Positions 9,182 to 20,581 of a stretch of DNA of 64,000 bases are shown here, piece by piece. The DNA is from Leptotrichia sp. HSP-342. GTDB lineage: Bacteria; Fusobacteriota; Fusobacteriia; Fusobacteriales; Leptotrichiaceae. The number at the start of each line of letters is the position of its first letter. Position 1 is the stretch's first letter. The notes below the pieces were generated by a model. That model saw only the letters and a program-made list of their open reading frames with translations, had not been told where the DNA came from and searched no databases. Position numbers and translations under genes: made by a program. The stretch lies in the NCBI RefSeq assembly GCF_041199995.1, contig NZ_CP165646.1, forward strand, positions 1,116,001 to 1,180,000. The letters are read 5' to 3'.

Positions 9182-9856
9182 ATGCTAAAAGATAAAGAAT
9201 TAACAAAAAAAGAAATGTTTGAAATATTTAACAGAAGATATGCGTGCAAAAAATATGATAAGACAAAAGTTGTTTCAGACGAAGATTTTATGACAATTAT
9301 TGAGGCAGGTAGAATTTCTCCTAGTTCATTTGGACTTGAGCCTTGGAAATTTATTCTTGTGAAGAATGAGGAAATGCTAAATGATATGAGAGAGTTTGCT
9401 TGGGGGGCAATTAACAGCTTGAATGGAGCGAGCCATATTGTTATGGTGCTGGCTAGAAAAGGTGTTACTGGTGATAGCGAGCATTTTGATAGAATTGGGA
9501 AGGAAATAAAAAATATTTCTGATGAAAATTTGAAGATTAGAAAAGAATTCTTTACAAAATTTCAAAAAGAGCATTTTAAGTTACTGGAAAGTGAAAGAGC
9601 ATTATTTGACTGGGCTTCAAAACAGACTTACATTGCAATGGTAAATATGATGAATATGGCTGCGGCTCTTGGGATTGACAGCTGTGCAATTGAAGGGTTT
9701 AATAAAGAAATGGCTGAAAAATACTTTTCTGAAAAAGGTGTCTTTGATTTGAAGGAATATGGAATTTCATATTTTGTAAGTTTTGGGTATAGAGATGAAG
9801 ATATTACCCCAAAAACTAGAAGAGAACTGTCGGAAGTTTATAAGGTTGTTGAGTAG
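9182..9856 (+). CDS. NAD(P)H-dependent nitroreductase family flavoprotein
   Basis: 224 residues from the ATG at 9182 (a GTG at 9173 is in frame but too close to the GAAAGAAG site). The N-terminal FNRRYACKKYDKTK and ISPSSFGLEPWKFILVKN are the FMN-binding motifs of the NfsB-like nitroreductase family; AALGIDSCAIEGF corresponds to the central dimer helix region. Such enzymes reduce nitroaromatics, quinones or flavins with NAD(P)H. Real substrate unknown. A decayed copy of the last 35 codons lies about 740 nt downstream at 10596-10717. Confidence 0.88.
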   Translation: MLKDKELTKKEMFEIFNRRYACKKYDKTKVVSDEDFMTIIEAGRISPSSFGLEPWKFILVKNEEMLNDMREFAWGAINSLNGASHIVMVLARKGVTGDSEHFDRIGKEIKNISDENLKIRKEFFTKFQKEHFKLLESERALFDWASKQTYIAMVNMMNMAAALGIDSCAIEGFNKEMAEKYFSEKGVFDLKEYGISYFVSFGYRDEDITPKTRRELSEVYKVVE

Positions 9857-9917
9857 TTTTCGAATACTTGAATTTTGAATATACTCAAATTAATTTATTG
9901 GCAGAAAGAGGATTTTT

Positions 9918-10577
9918 ATGAAAAAAATTTTTGTAATGATGTTGCTGGCAACGGCATTTTCGTGTGGTAATAAAAATAAAAATAACATAGACAAGAATAA
10001 AAAAATTGAAAAAAATACAACTACTACTGAGCAAGTGAAACAAAATCAACAAGAGGAGAAAACTGATTTTGATAAACTTAGTAAGAAAGAACAGGAAGAA
10101 TATTTAAAAAAACTGGAAAAGATAGAAGCAAAATATGAAAAGGAATTAATGGAATTAAAAATACCAGAATTCAATAAGTCCCAAACTAATGATTCTAAGC
10201 AACTGAATGAAGAAGAGGTAAAGGAAATAAAGGATGTATTACGTAAAAAATTTAAGAGAATAGGGTTGACAGCGGCAACAAAAGATGGCAGATTTTACAT
10301 AATAGAAGTTATCAAAGATGGAAAAAACAAAGAAGAGACTGCAAAGGAAGTTGCTCTTGAGAGACCTGATATTATTGACACTATTGGTGAATGGTGTAAA
10401 AATAAAGGAATGGAATTTAAAGTTGTTTTTGTTGAATTCTATGACAAAGTTCAAAATAAAAAGATTAGTCAGTCTGCATACCATTCTCACCTTTTGGAAA
10501 TTCAGTATGAAGATAAAGAATATAAAGATGCACTGAGAGAAGGCTTTTCTAAATATAAGAGGGCTACAAAATTTTAA
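9918..10577 (+). CDS. Putative lipoprotein, unknown function
   Basis: 219 residues. The N terminus MKKIFVMMLLATAFSCGNKN gives a short basic and hydrophobic stretch followed by Cys, a plausible though imperfect lipobox (AFSC). Residues 20-110 are highly charged and coiled-coil-like (runs of KNK, EEK, KKLEKIEAKYEKELMELK). Residues 110-219 look more folded (GLTAATKDGRFYIIEVIKDG, IGEWCKNKGMEFKVVFVEF). I do not recognise a family. It stands alone, followed by the nitroreductase relic. Confidence 0.6.
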   Translation: MKKIFVMMLLATAFSCGNKNKNNIDKNKKIEKNTTTTEQVKQNQQEEKTDFDKLSKKEQEEYLKKLEKIEAKYEKELMELKIPEFNKSQTNDSKQLNEEEVKEIKDVLRKKFKRIGLTAATKDGRFYIIEVIKDGKNKEETAKEVALERPDIIDTIGEWCKNKGMEFKVVFVEFYDKVQNKKISQSAYHSHLLEIQYEDKEYKDALREGFSKYKRATKF

Positions 10578-10595
10578 AATAGAAAATATTTTTAT

Positions 10596-10717
10596 AAAAA
10601 AGGTGTATATTTAAAGAAATATGGAGTTTCTGTAGTAGTAAGTTTTGGGTATAGGAATGAAGAGTGCCAAAAAAATTAAGAAAATCACTTTAAGAACTTT
10701 TGGAAATAATTGAGTAA
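10596..10717 (+). pseudogene. C-terminal relic of a nitroreductase
   Basis: Reading from 10596 gives KKGVYLKKYGVSVVVSFGYR, which aligns residue by residue (one codon missing) with EKGVFDLKEYGISYFVSFGYR at the end of the nitroreductase at 9182. A stop and a frameshift follow, after which ELLEIIE-stop matches the parent's ELSEVYKVVE end. It has no start and is a leftover of a duplicated nitroreductase gene separated from the intact copy by the lipoprotein gene. Confidence 0.75.
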
Positions 10718-10721
10718 AGGG

Positions 10722-10756
10722 TTTTTACTTCTTATTGCAAGATAAAAAAGTAAAAA
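10722..10756 (+). terminator. Long A/T stem-loop before the yjdF leader
   Basis: A 14-position stem with one mismatch (10722-10735 with 10742-10756, core TTTTTACTT/AAGTAAAAA) and a short loop. There is no T-run after it on the plus strand, so it may be a weak or bidirectional terminator or simply a relic hairpin. It insulates the nitroreductase relic from the yjdF leader. Confidence 0.4.
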
Positions 10757-10780
10757 GTCGATAAATAAAATAAAGATAAA

Positions 10781-10880
10781 AACACAGTTCTGGTTGGTAG
10801 TCCAGACGCAGTAATGTAAGTAACCTGCCTCCTTAGGTTGTCCATTCTTTATTATAAATTTTTTTAAGGAGGCTGAAATT
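10781..10880 (+). promoter_or_regulatory. Candidate yjdF-type riboswitch / SD-sequestering leader
   Basis: Structured 5' leader directly before yjdF. Seen in sequence: a TCTGG/CCAGA hairpin (10789-10793 with 10802-10806); an AACCT/AGGTT hairpin (10822-10826 with 10835-10839) whose loop holds CCTCCTT; and a perfect 9-bp complementarity between GCCTCCTTA (10827-10835) and TAAGGAGGC (10865-10873), which contains the yjdF Shine-Dalgarno site. Pairing of the two would hide the ribosome site. yjdF genes of Firmicutes are known to be preceded by the yjdF riboswitch, which responds to azaaromatic compounds; membership here is inferred from gene context and the anti-SD design, not from a covariance search. 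Confidence 0.65.
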
Positions 10881-11297
10881 ATGAGAAAGATTTCAGGAAA
10901 ATTGACAGTTTTTTTTGAAAATCCTTTTTGGGTAGGAATTTTTGAAAATTTTGAAAATGGTAATTTATCAGTTTGTAAAGTAACTTTTGGTTCAGAACCT
11001 AAAGAATATGAGATTTATGATTTTATATTAAAAAAGTTTTATAATCTTCGATTTAGTAATGAAATGAAGTCAAATTTTAATGAGAAAGCCCAAAATCCAA
11101 AACGTAGACAAAGAGAAATAAAAAAAGAACTTCAAAGTAAAAAATTTTTGAAAAAATCGGAAAAAATTTTAAAATTACAATATGAAGTGAATAAAAAGGA
11201 ACGGAAAGTTAAAACAAAGCAAGAAAAAGAACTTGAAAAACAGAAAAAATTTTTATTGAAACAGGAGAAAAAGAAAAAGAAACATAGAGGGAAATAA
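10881..11297 (+). CDS. yjdF: YjdF family protein (DUF2992)
   Basis: 138 residues. The N-terminal half (KLTVFFENPFWVGIFENFEN, FGSEPKEYEIYDFIL) and the very basic C-terminal half (NPKRRQREIKKEL..., ending KKKKKHRGK) match the YjdF/DUF2992 layout end to end. The biochemical role is unknown; the family is linked to riboswitches sensing azaaromatics, suggesting a part in handling such compounds. The Lys-rich tail suggests nucleic-acid or ribosome contact (inference). Shine-Dalgarno AAGGAGG at 10866-10872 is 8 nt from the ATG and is complementary to the leader. Confidence 0.85.
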   Translation: MRKISGKLTVFFENPFWVGIFENFENGNLSVCKVTFGSEPKEYEIYDFILKKFYNLRFSNEMKSNFNEKAQNPKRRQREIKKELQSKKFLKKSEKILKLQYEVNKKERKVKTKQEKELEKQKKFLLKQEKKKKKHRGK

Positions 11298-11356
11298 AAG
11301 GTTCTTATTTGTCATTTAAAAAATATTTAGAATAATGAAAAATATTAGGAGAAAAA

Positions 11357-11530
11357 ATGGATTTAAAAAGAGAAAATTTAAAAGATTTCATATTGACATT
11401 AAATCAAAAAGATATTAATGAATTAATGGAAAAATCTGAAAAAGAAGAAGATAAAATATTTTATAATAAGCTATTTAATTTAATTTTGGAAACAAAACAA
11501 GATGAATTAATAAAAAAAGGTGTATTTTAA
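11357..11530 (+). CDS. Small acidic protein, putative antitoxin of zeta-type kinase
   Basis: 57 codons, ATG 11357 with AGGAG at 11348-11352, TAA at 11528-11530. It begins MDLKRENLKDFILTLNQKD and contains LMEKSEKEEDKIFYNKLF, mostly charged and helical. Its stop overlaps the ATG of the zeta-type toxin as TAATG, so the two are translationally coupled. Size, position and coupling are those of an antitoxin; I do not recognise its family, so the role is inferred from context alone. Confidence 0.7.
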   Translation: MDLKRENLKDFILTLNQKDINELMEKSEKEEDKIFYNKLFNLILETKQDELIKKGVF

Positions 11531-12114
11531 TGAAAAAAGTTTTATATATTTTCGCAGGAGTAAATGGAGCAGGAAAATCAACTCTATACAATTCTGGAAA
11601 TTTAGATGATAACATAAAATACAGTACAAGAATTAATACAGATGAAATTGTTAGAAAAATCGGAGATTGGAAGAATAATTCTGATCAAATAAAAGCAGCG
11701 AAAATAGCAATAAATTTAAGAAATGACTGCATGCAGCATGGAAAATCGTTTAATGAAGAAACAACTCTAACTGGAAAAACGATTTTAAAAACTATCGATA
11801 AAGCAAAAGAATTAGGTTACGAATTACAATTATTCTATGTTGGTGTAAATAATCCTGAAATAGCAAAGGAAAGAATAAAAAATAGAGTAGAAAAAGGCGG
11901 CCATAATATAGCTGATGAAATAGTCGAAAAAAGATATTATGAATCTTTAAAAAATTTAAAACAGGTAATTACAAAATTTGATGAAGTTTACCTATATGAT
12001 AATTCTATAAAATATAAACATATTTTTTCATTTATAAATAATAAAATTTTATATAAAGAAAAAAATGTAAATTGGTCTAAAAACTCTATAGAAGTAATTG
12101 AAAATAAAAAATAA
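11530..12114 (+). CDS. Zeta-type toxin / P-loop kinase (COG4185-like)
   Basis: 194 residues. Walker A FAGVNGAGKSTLY near the N terminus; RINTDEIVRK holds the Asp typical of the phosphotransfer site; SFNEETTLTGKT is the Glu-containing substrate strand; RVEKGGHNIADEIVEKRYYESL is the lid with conserved Arg; DEVYLYDNS follows. This order is that of small zeta-toxin-like proteins that, in characterised members, phosphorylate UDP-activated amino sugars and block peptidoglycan synthesis. Whether this one is toxic is untested. It is translationally coupled to the 57-codon gene before it. Very AT-rich like its neighbours. Confidence 0.82.
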   Translation: MKKVLYIFAGVNGAGKSTLYNSGNLDDNIKYSTRINTDEIVRKIGDWKNNSDQIKAAKIAINLRNDCMQHGKSFNEETTLTGKTILKTIDKAKELGYELQLFYVGVNNPEIAKERIKNRVEKGGHNIADEIVEKRYYESLKNLKQVITKFDEVYLYDNSIKYKHIFSFINNKILYKEKNVNWSKNSIEVIENKK

Positions 12115-12175
12115 AAAAATTGAAGTAAAAAAGATAAATAAATTAAATTTATTACTATATCATAAAATCAAATTG

Positions 12176-12204
12176 TTGCACAATACTTTATTTTATTATA
12201 TAAT
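12176..12204 (+). promoter_or_regulatory. Promoter of gltX
   Basis: TTGCAC at 12176-12181, exactly 17 nt, then TATAAT at 12199-12204. It sits 41 nt upstream of the gltX ATG in the gap after the toxin gene, so gltX has its own sigma-70-type promoter. Confidence 0.75.
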
Positions 12205-12245
12205 ATACAAAGAATAATAAAATAGATAGGAGAAAAGAGAAAAAA

Positions 12246-13760
12246 ATGTCAAACAGTGATAATAAAAAAGTAAGAGTTAGAATAGCACCGTCTCCAACTG
12301 GAGATCCACACGTAGGAACTGCCTACATTGGACTATTTAATTATGCGTTTGCAAAACATAATGGTGGAGATTTTATTTTAAGAATAGAAGATACAGATAG
12401 AACAAGATTCTCGGGAGATTCAGAACAGCAAATTTTTGATGCGATGAAATGGCTTGGGTTAAATTATGATGAGGGTCCAGACGTTGGGGGAGAAGCAGGG
12501 CCTTATAGACAATCGGAAAGATTTTCGATTTATAAGGATTATGCTGAACAACTGTTGGAAAAAGGGGAAGCGTATTATTGTTTTTGTACTGCTGAAAGAT
12601 TGCAGAAATTAAGAGAAAGACAGGCGGCTATGAAACAAGCACCAGGATATGACGGGCATTGCAGAAACTTGTCAAAAGAAGAAGTGGAAGCAAAATTAGC
12701 GGCTGGAGAGCCTTATGTTATTAGATTGAAAATGCCTTACGAAGGTGAAACTGTTGTAAATGATGGATTAAGAGGAGAAATTAGATTTGAAAACAGTAAA
12801 ATTGACGATCAAGTTTTACTAAAATCTGACGGATTCCCAACTTATCATTTGGCAAATATTGTTGATGATCATTTGATGGGGATAACTCACGTTATAAGAG
12901 CGGAAGAGTGGATTTCTTCTACGCCTAAACATATTCAATTATACAAAGCATTTGGATGGGATGAGCCGAAATGGTATCACATGCCACTTTTAAGAAATGC
13001 TGACAAAACTAAAATTTCAAAAAGAAAAAATCCAGTTTCATTGAACTATTACAAAGAAGAAGGTTACTTAAAAGAAGGATTACTAAATTTCCTTGCACTT
13101 ATGGGATGGAGCTTTGGAGAAAATAAGGAAATTTTTACTATTGATGAAATGATACAAAATTTCTCATTTGATAAAATTTCTCTTGGAGGGCCTGTATTTG
13201 ACCTAGTTAAATTAGGATGGGTAAACAATCATCATATGAGATTAAAGGATTTGGATGAATTGACAAAATTGGCTATTCCGTATTTTGTGCAAGCTGGTTA
13301 TTATGAAAATGAAAACTTGTCAGATGAAGAATTTTCAAAATTAAAAAGAATTGTGGAAATTACAAGGGAAGGTTCACAAACATTAAAGGAATTGCCAGTA
13401 AATGCTTCAATTTACTTTGAAGATAAATTTGAATTGCCAGTAATTGAAGAAGGAATGAATAAAAAGGAAAGAAAATCAATCGAAAAACTGACTTCTTCAC
13501 TTGAAACAGAAACAGGTAAAAAATCTATCCAAATATTTATTGAAAAAATCAATAAATTAAATGAAGAAATTTCAGAAGACGAAGCAAAGCAAATCCTGCA
13601 CGAACTGCAAGACGAAATTGGAGAAGGTCCAGCAGCAGTATTAATGCCACTTAGGGCAGTTATTACAGGAAAAGCTAGAGGAGCGGATTTATACACAGTA
13701 ATTGCAGTTATTGGAAAAGAAAGAACATTGGCTAGGATAAATAATATTTTAAATAAATAA
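12246..13760 (+). CDS. gltX: Glutamyl-tRNA synthetase
   Basis: 504 residues, class I aminoacyl-tRNA synthetase charging tRNA-Glu (and in many bacteria tRNA-Gln). [19 protein letters not shown] carries the HIGH-type signature as [16 protein letters not shown] follows; [11 protein letters not shown] is the KMSKS loop. The zinc-like cluster is reduced (CFCTAERLQ...HCRNLS retains Cys and His). The C-terminal anticodon-binding helical domain ends in ILNK. It has its own promoter and converges with ligA on a shared terminator. Confidence 0.97.
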   Translation: MSNSDNKKVRVRIAPSPTGDPHVGTAYIGLFNYAFAKHNGGDFILRIEDTDRTRFSGDSEQQIFDAMKWLGLNYDEGPDVGGEAGPYRQSERFSIYKDYAEQLLEKGEAYYCFCTAERLQKLRERQAAMKQAPGYDGHCRNLSKEEVEAKLAAGEPYVIRLKMPYEGETVVNDGLRGEIRFENSKIDDQVLLKSDGFPTYHLANIVDDHLMGITHVIRAEEWISSTPKHIQLYKAFGWDEPKWYHMPLLRNADKTKISKRKNPVSLNYYKEEGYLKEGLLNFLALMGWSFGENKEIFTIDEMIQNFSFDKISLGGPVFDLVKLGWVNNHHMRLKDLDELTKLAIPYFVQAGYYENENLSDEEFSKLKRIVEITREGSQTLKELPVNASIYFEDKFELPVIEEGMNKKERKSIEKLTSSLETETGKKSIQIFIEKINKLNEEISEDEAKQILHELQDEIGEGPAAVLMPLRAVITGKARGADLYTVIAVIGKERTLARINNILNK

Positions 13761-13765
13761 AATAA

Positions 13766-13813
13766 TAAAAAAGTGATACTTTAGAGAACAATGCTTCTAA
13801 ATATCACTTTTTA
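13766..13813. terminator. Bidirectional terminator between gltX and ligA
   Basis: About 17 bp of stem with one bulged C: AAAAAGTGATA..TTTAGA (from 13768) pairs with TCTAAATATCACTTTTT (13796-13812), with A-run and T-run at the two ends. It serves gltX on the plus strand and ligA on the minus strand. Confidence 0.88.
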
Positions 13814-13848
13814 TTTTAGAAAAATTCAAGTATGCTTATTAAGAAAGA

Positions 13849-16333
<2,485 letters not shown>

Positions 16334-16720
16334 ATTTGTTTGACACCTATAATTCAAAATTATAAATTGTACAAATTAACGAAAATCTCTTACAAAATTC
16401 TCTTCTCTTGTTCTTGTAACGTGTGATATCCTGAATTTATTGATATACCTGTTCACATTTTTTGTCCTCTTTAGTTAACTTGTACTTTTTTATCGATTTT
16501 TAGGGATCGAGCTATTACTGTGTATCTTATCCATGCCTACGTTATCCCTTAAATCCTCTCATATTTCCATACCTGAACCTTTATCGTGTGCTTTTTCTTT
16601 TTTCGTGATTTTATGATAGTTGTTTTCTTTTTTATTTTTTTAATATTATTTATGATTTTTACCACCAGTATTATTGTATTCCAATCTTATTTTTTAGACA
16701 AGGTTGTCGAACAGATCTAT
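16334..16720 (-). mobile_element. Deleted IS5-type element, relic A
   Basis: About 390 bp related along its length to the longer relic at 33933-34766. The left end shares CCTATAATTCAAAATTATAA with the end of that element, and the right end AGGTTGTCGAACAGATCT at 16701-16718 matches its terminal inverted repeat. The transposase region is shortened by internal deletions and has no open frame. Orientation (minus) is taken from the homologous transposase segment. Its right end is fused directly to the truncated IS630 copy that follows. Confidence 0.65.
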
Positions 16721-16728
16721 TCATAGAA

Positions 16729-17590
16729 AAAAATTTTAAATTTTTATTATGAAACTGGAAAAACGAAAACATTATTTCATTTCAACATAAGTTCCAGCAC
16801 ATTGTACGGATGGATAAAACTTAAGAAGGAAACAGGAGATCTTTCATCAAGAACACGGAAAAGAAAATTTAAGGTGCTTGATCCTGAAAAACTTGATGAA
16901 TATATGAAAAATCCAGAGAATGCAGATAAATACATCCGTGAAATAGCAAAAGATTTTGGCTGTGGAAAGGAGACAGTGAGAGTAGCACTAAAAAAATCAG
17001 GATACACAAGAAAAAAAACAGACAAAATACAGGGAGCAGGACGAGAAAAAAGTAAATAGATATTTAAAAAAATTATCAGAAGCAGGTTCAGGCAGAAAAA
17101 TAATCTATATTGATGAAACAGGTTTTAACGAATATTACTACCGTGAATACGGCTGGAGTAAAAGGGGAATATCTATTGAAGGGAAGAAAAGAGGATTAAG
17201 ATATTCAAGAATAAACCTGGTTGCCGGAAAAATAGGGAATGCACTGATAGGAAGTATGATATACAGGGAAACAATGGAAAGTGAATTTTTTGAAGAATGG
17301 TTCAGGGAAATACTTCTAAGAGATATTGAAAAATTAGGGAAGAGAGTTCTAATAGTGATGGATAATGCCAGATTTCATAGAAAGAATATATTAGAAAAGA
17401 TAATAAAGGGGACGGGACATTGTCTATTATTTCTTCCGCCGTATTCTCTGGATTTAAATCCAATAGAAAAAGTATGAGCCAGCATCAATAAGAAAATTAG
17501 AAGACACAGCCCAAATTTTAATATACTTAAGGAATCAGTTACTTCTATTTTATTTGATAAGATAGTCTGATTTTAAATAGGTTTTGCCAT
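16729..17590 (+). pseudogene. IS630-family transposase, degraded copy 1
   Basis: Nearly identical to the copy at 36006-36881 but lacking the first codons and left end. The helix-turn-helix half reads SSSTLYGWIKLKKETGD to GYTRKKTD, shifts frame in an A-run near 17012, and resumes as NRYLKKLSEAGSGRKIIYID (DDE domain, with VIVMDNARFH-like VLIVMDNARFHRKN and PPYSLDLNPIEK). A nonsense change turns the Trp codon of IEKLWAN into TGA at 17475-17477. Truncation, frameshift and nonsense codon show it is dead. Confidence 0.85.
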
Positions 17591-17824
17591 AAAATAACTT
17601 GAAACCTTTACAAAATTGATATTTTTGATATTAGAATAAATTAAAATTTTTCTCCTATAAATTTCTTATTTTCATAAACAAAGATAGCCATTGCTGAACC
17701 TGTCATACTAAGATTCGTTTAATCAGTAGAAGAAATCCATTGATAAAGAGTTATACTTTTTACCAGCTGATCTGTAAACAAAATTATAGTATTACATAGC
17801 CTGTTAACTACAGCATTTAATGTA

Positions 17825-18140
17825 TTGAATATCTGTTATCAAATTCCTTCTGTCTTATTTGTTTCCAGATTTGTTCAATGGAGTGGCGTAGATGTGCTAT
17901 TATAATGTTTCTGGGCGTTTTTAAATCTTTTGATTTATACCATGCCGCTGTATCACAGATTATTTTCACTGTAGCTTTCAGATAATTAATTCAGAAAAAC
18001 GCTAATGTTACCTATATTGCAGTTAGGTATAACTAAAGCATATCTGTCCTCATATAATGGCAGGAAACTCTGGATCTGAACTTGTTACTGCATCAAAAGC
18101 ACCTAGATTTTTCCAAAATTCGCTTCATTTTCAAATATTA
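17825..18140 (-). pseudogene. Relic of a second IS630-type transposase
   Basis: On the minus strand the frames give AFDAVTSSDPEFPAII, then after a frameshift LYEDRYALVIPNCNIGN, then CDTAAWYKSKDLKTPRNIII and HLRHSIEQIWKQIRQKEFD, which matches the DNAAWHKS...NPIEQIWK block of IS630/mariner-type DDE enzymes. It differs from the other IS630 copies here. At least two frame breaks; the catalytic DNA motif is DTA. The rest of 17590-18595 shows no gene; a TATACT box lies near 18530 before the next gene. Confidence 0.6.
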
Positions 18141-18595
18141 TTCTAAATTTCGTATACTTTTTCTATTTTCATCATCTTATTTATTATATTATACCTGATG
18201 ATTATTTTTAGTTAGCTTAATAGGTTCATTATTAGATTTTTAATCTATTTTTCAGAAAGATTTGTTATTTTTAAATTTTTCATTTATTGCTCCATTGTCT
18301 TTTCAAGTTATCTATGATAAAATAAAAGAATAGGTAATTTTAATACTAGCCCTTAAGTAGCCCTTATTTTTGTAAAAAGATTAGATAAATTTATGATTTC
18401 ACAAGAATTTTTTTCTCAAAAAAATAATATTAATTTTTTTAGAAAAATCAAAGGTTGCAAACGATTTTTAAACGAGTTAAAAAAATATAAAATAATGATG
18501 TATTATTTAAATAAATTGTGTTATACTATATATTATGTAGATTTTGTAGCTGTAATAGAAAAGCTATAGAGATTACTTTTTAGATAGGAGGATAT

Positions 18596-20578
18596 ATGGG
18601 GATTTTTGATTTTTTTAAATCTTCTGAGAAAAAAGAAAAGAAATACAAAGAAAACTATATGGGCGGTAATAATAATCAGCAGCAAATTAGAAGACAAATT
18701 TATGATATTGTAAACAATGAATCAGAAATCATGGAAAATGGCAACTATGACAGCTATTCTGATGATTTTAAAGAAATTTCCTACTATGATGAATTTGGAA
18801 AAGAATTTAAAATGCCTAAGAAAGATTGGATTGATAAAAAATTATATCCATCCATAAGAAAAAACTGGAGTAATATGGAAGGGCTTTATCCAATAATTCA
18901 AGATGCTTTTTCAAAGGAACTGTACCCGGAAATAAAGGAAGCTGTGCTTAGATTTTACGCAGCAGATGAAAACTTTGAGAGAAAACTGATTATGCTTGGA
19001 ACTTATCATATAAAGACAGGTTCGTGCGAAAGTGCAGTTGAGCTGTATGAAAAAAATTTGAACATAAATAACGTAACTGAAGGACTTTGTATAGCCTATG
19101 CTGAGGCATTGGAGGTTTGTGAACGTTTAGAGGAGTCTGAAAAAAAATATTATGAAGCGCTTGAAATCAATCCAAATTCTGCAACAGCATTTAAAAAATA
19201 TTTTGATATTGTAAAGAAAAGAAGTAGCAAGGAATATGAAAACAAGCTGGAAAAACTTTCAGAAATAAAGGGAAACTGGCGAGCTAAGATGATGCAGGCA
19301 ATAGTTTATTTCAAAAAAGGAGATAAGGAATCTGGAAATTTCTTTCTAATAACTGCATTAAAAGAGTCTGGGTACAATTCAGAAGTAATGTACATTACCT
19401 CAAGTATTTACATACTAAATGAATTATACGATGAATTTAAGCAATATGTACTGGCATATTACAATCCTGAAAAACATAATGTTTATACGGCACTGAATGT
19501 ATTGAAGTATTACAAGGTAAAGGGAATGTACAAGGAGGGGTTGGAACTTTGTAAATTTACTTCAAAATTTCCATGGATAGAGCATTATAAGAAATTTATG
19601 CATTATGAGGATTATTTTTGGAAACTGAAAGTAAAAAAGGAAACTGGTGATGTGAAAGAGAATATGGCAAATCATTTCTTTTCTACAAACAAGCCTATAT
19701 GGTATTACGAATTTAACCATCCAGAATTTATGCTAAATCAAAGTAGACGTGTAAAGCCTAATATTCTCATTCTTACGTTGACATCAATTGGGGAAAAGTC
19801 GGAGCTGGCTGAAAATCTGGCGGTTTCATTACCATTGTATCTAAATGAGAATCTTCATTATAAGACAAATCTAAATTATCAGCTTGCAATAGCCTATAAC
19901 AATGAAAGTCTATTCGTTTCGAAAAAGCGTTATAGCACTGATTATATGAAGTTGATAAGACAGCAGAACAATAACTTGAATTTCGTTTTGGCAGGAAATA
20001 TCCTGAAAATGCCAAATGTTGAAAAATATGAAATTGAAATATATCTATATGATACGTTTAATGAGCAGAAATCAAGCTTAATTAACAAGATTTATGATGA
20101 AAATACGATTTATAATGTTCAGAATGATCTGCTTAAAGCAGTAAGCGGATTCTTTGGAAGAGATTTTTCAATAAAGTACGAAAAAAATATGGATAATCTT
20201 ATACTGTTCTCTCCAAAAATGAAATTCCTCATACAGAGCAAGATTCACAGGGAACACCAATCATGGCGATATAAGAAGCTTCTTTCAGATCAGATTGACG
20301 TAGTTCTTGAGGACAGAAATAATGACTTAAAAAAAATAAACCTTCTTGCGTTGTTGTGTGAGATAAAACAGACAAATAGTCAGCTTTTGAAATTCCAGAA
20401 ACCGCTCATTTACAACATGAACATTCATGGGATTTTTGAAACTCAGACTTTAAAGATATTGGCACCTATTATATTCAGAATATATGATGACGATGTAAAC
20501 TTTCAGGCAAATATTGAAGCTTTGAATATAACAGATTCAAATTATCTTAATTGGATAAATAAATTTATGGAGGAATAA
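18596..20578 (+). CDS. TPR-like cytoplasmic protein, first gene of envelope set
   Basis: 660 residues, no signal peptide. Residues 1-30 are charged (GIFDFFKSSEKKEKKYKE), followed by an Asn/Gln patch (GGNNNQQQ). Residues 120-350 form tetratricopeptide-like helices, for example LYEKNLNINNVTEGLCIAYA and KYYEALEINPNSATAFKKYF. The C-terminal 250 residues are not recognised. AGGAGG precedes the ATG. The membrane protein gene starts 3 nt after its stop and the amidase 1 nt after that, so the three are almost certainly one transcript. A scaffold for wall remodelling is a guess from context. Confidence 0.75.
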   Translation: MGIFDFFKSSEKKEKKYKENYMGGNNNQQQIRRQIYDIVNNESEIMENGNYDSYSDDFKEISYYDEFGKEFKMPKKDWIDKKLYPSIRKNWSNMEGLYPIIQDAFSKELYPEIKEAVLRFYAADENFERKLIMLGTYHIKTGSCESAVELYEKNLNINNVTEGLCIAYAEALEVCERLEESEKKYYEALEINPNSATAFKKYFDIVKKRSSKEYENKLEKLSEIKGNWRAKMMQAIVYFKKGDKESGNFFLITALKESGYNSEVMYITSSIYILNELYDEFKQYVLAYYNPEKHNVYTALNVLKYYKVKGMYKEGLELCKFTSKFPWIEHYKKFMHYEDYFWKLKVKKETGDVKENMANHFFSTNKPIWYYEFNHPEFMLNQSRRVKPNILILTLTSIGEKSELAENLAVSLPLYLNENLHYKTNLNYQLAIAYNNESLFVSKKRYSTDYMKLIRQQNNNLNFVLAGNILKMPNVEKYEIEIYLYDTFNEQKSSLINKIYDENTIYNVQNDLLKAVSGFFGRDFSIKYEKNMDNLILFSPKMKFLIQSKIHREHQSWRYKKLLSDQIDVVLEDRNNDLKKINLLALLCEIKQTNSQLLKFQKPLIYNMNIHGIFETQTLKILAPIIFRIYDDDVNFQANIEALNITDSNYLNWINKFMEE

Positions 20579-20581
20579 AAT

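Noticed and set aside
10318..10536. 72-codon frame with a Lys-rich start inside the lipoprotein gene.
   Set aside because: It overlaps a better supported frame and lacks its own ribosome site.
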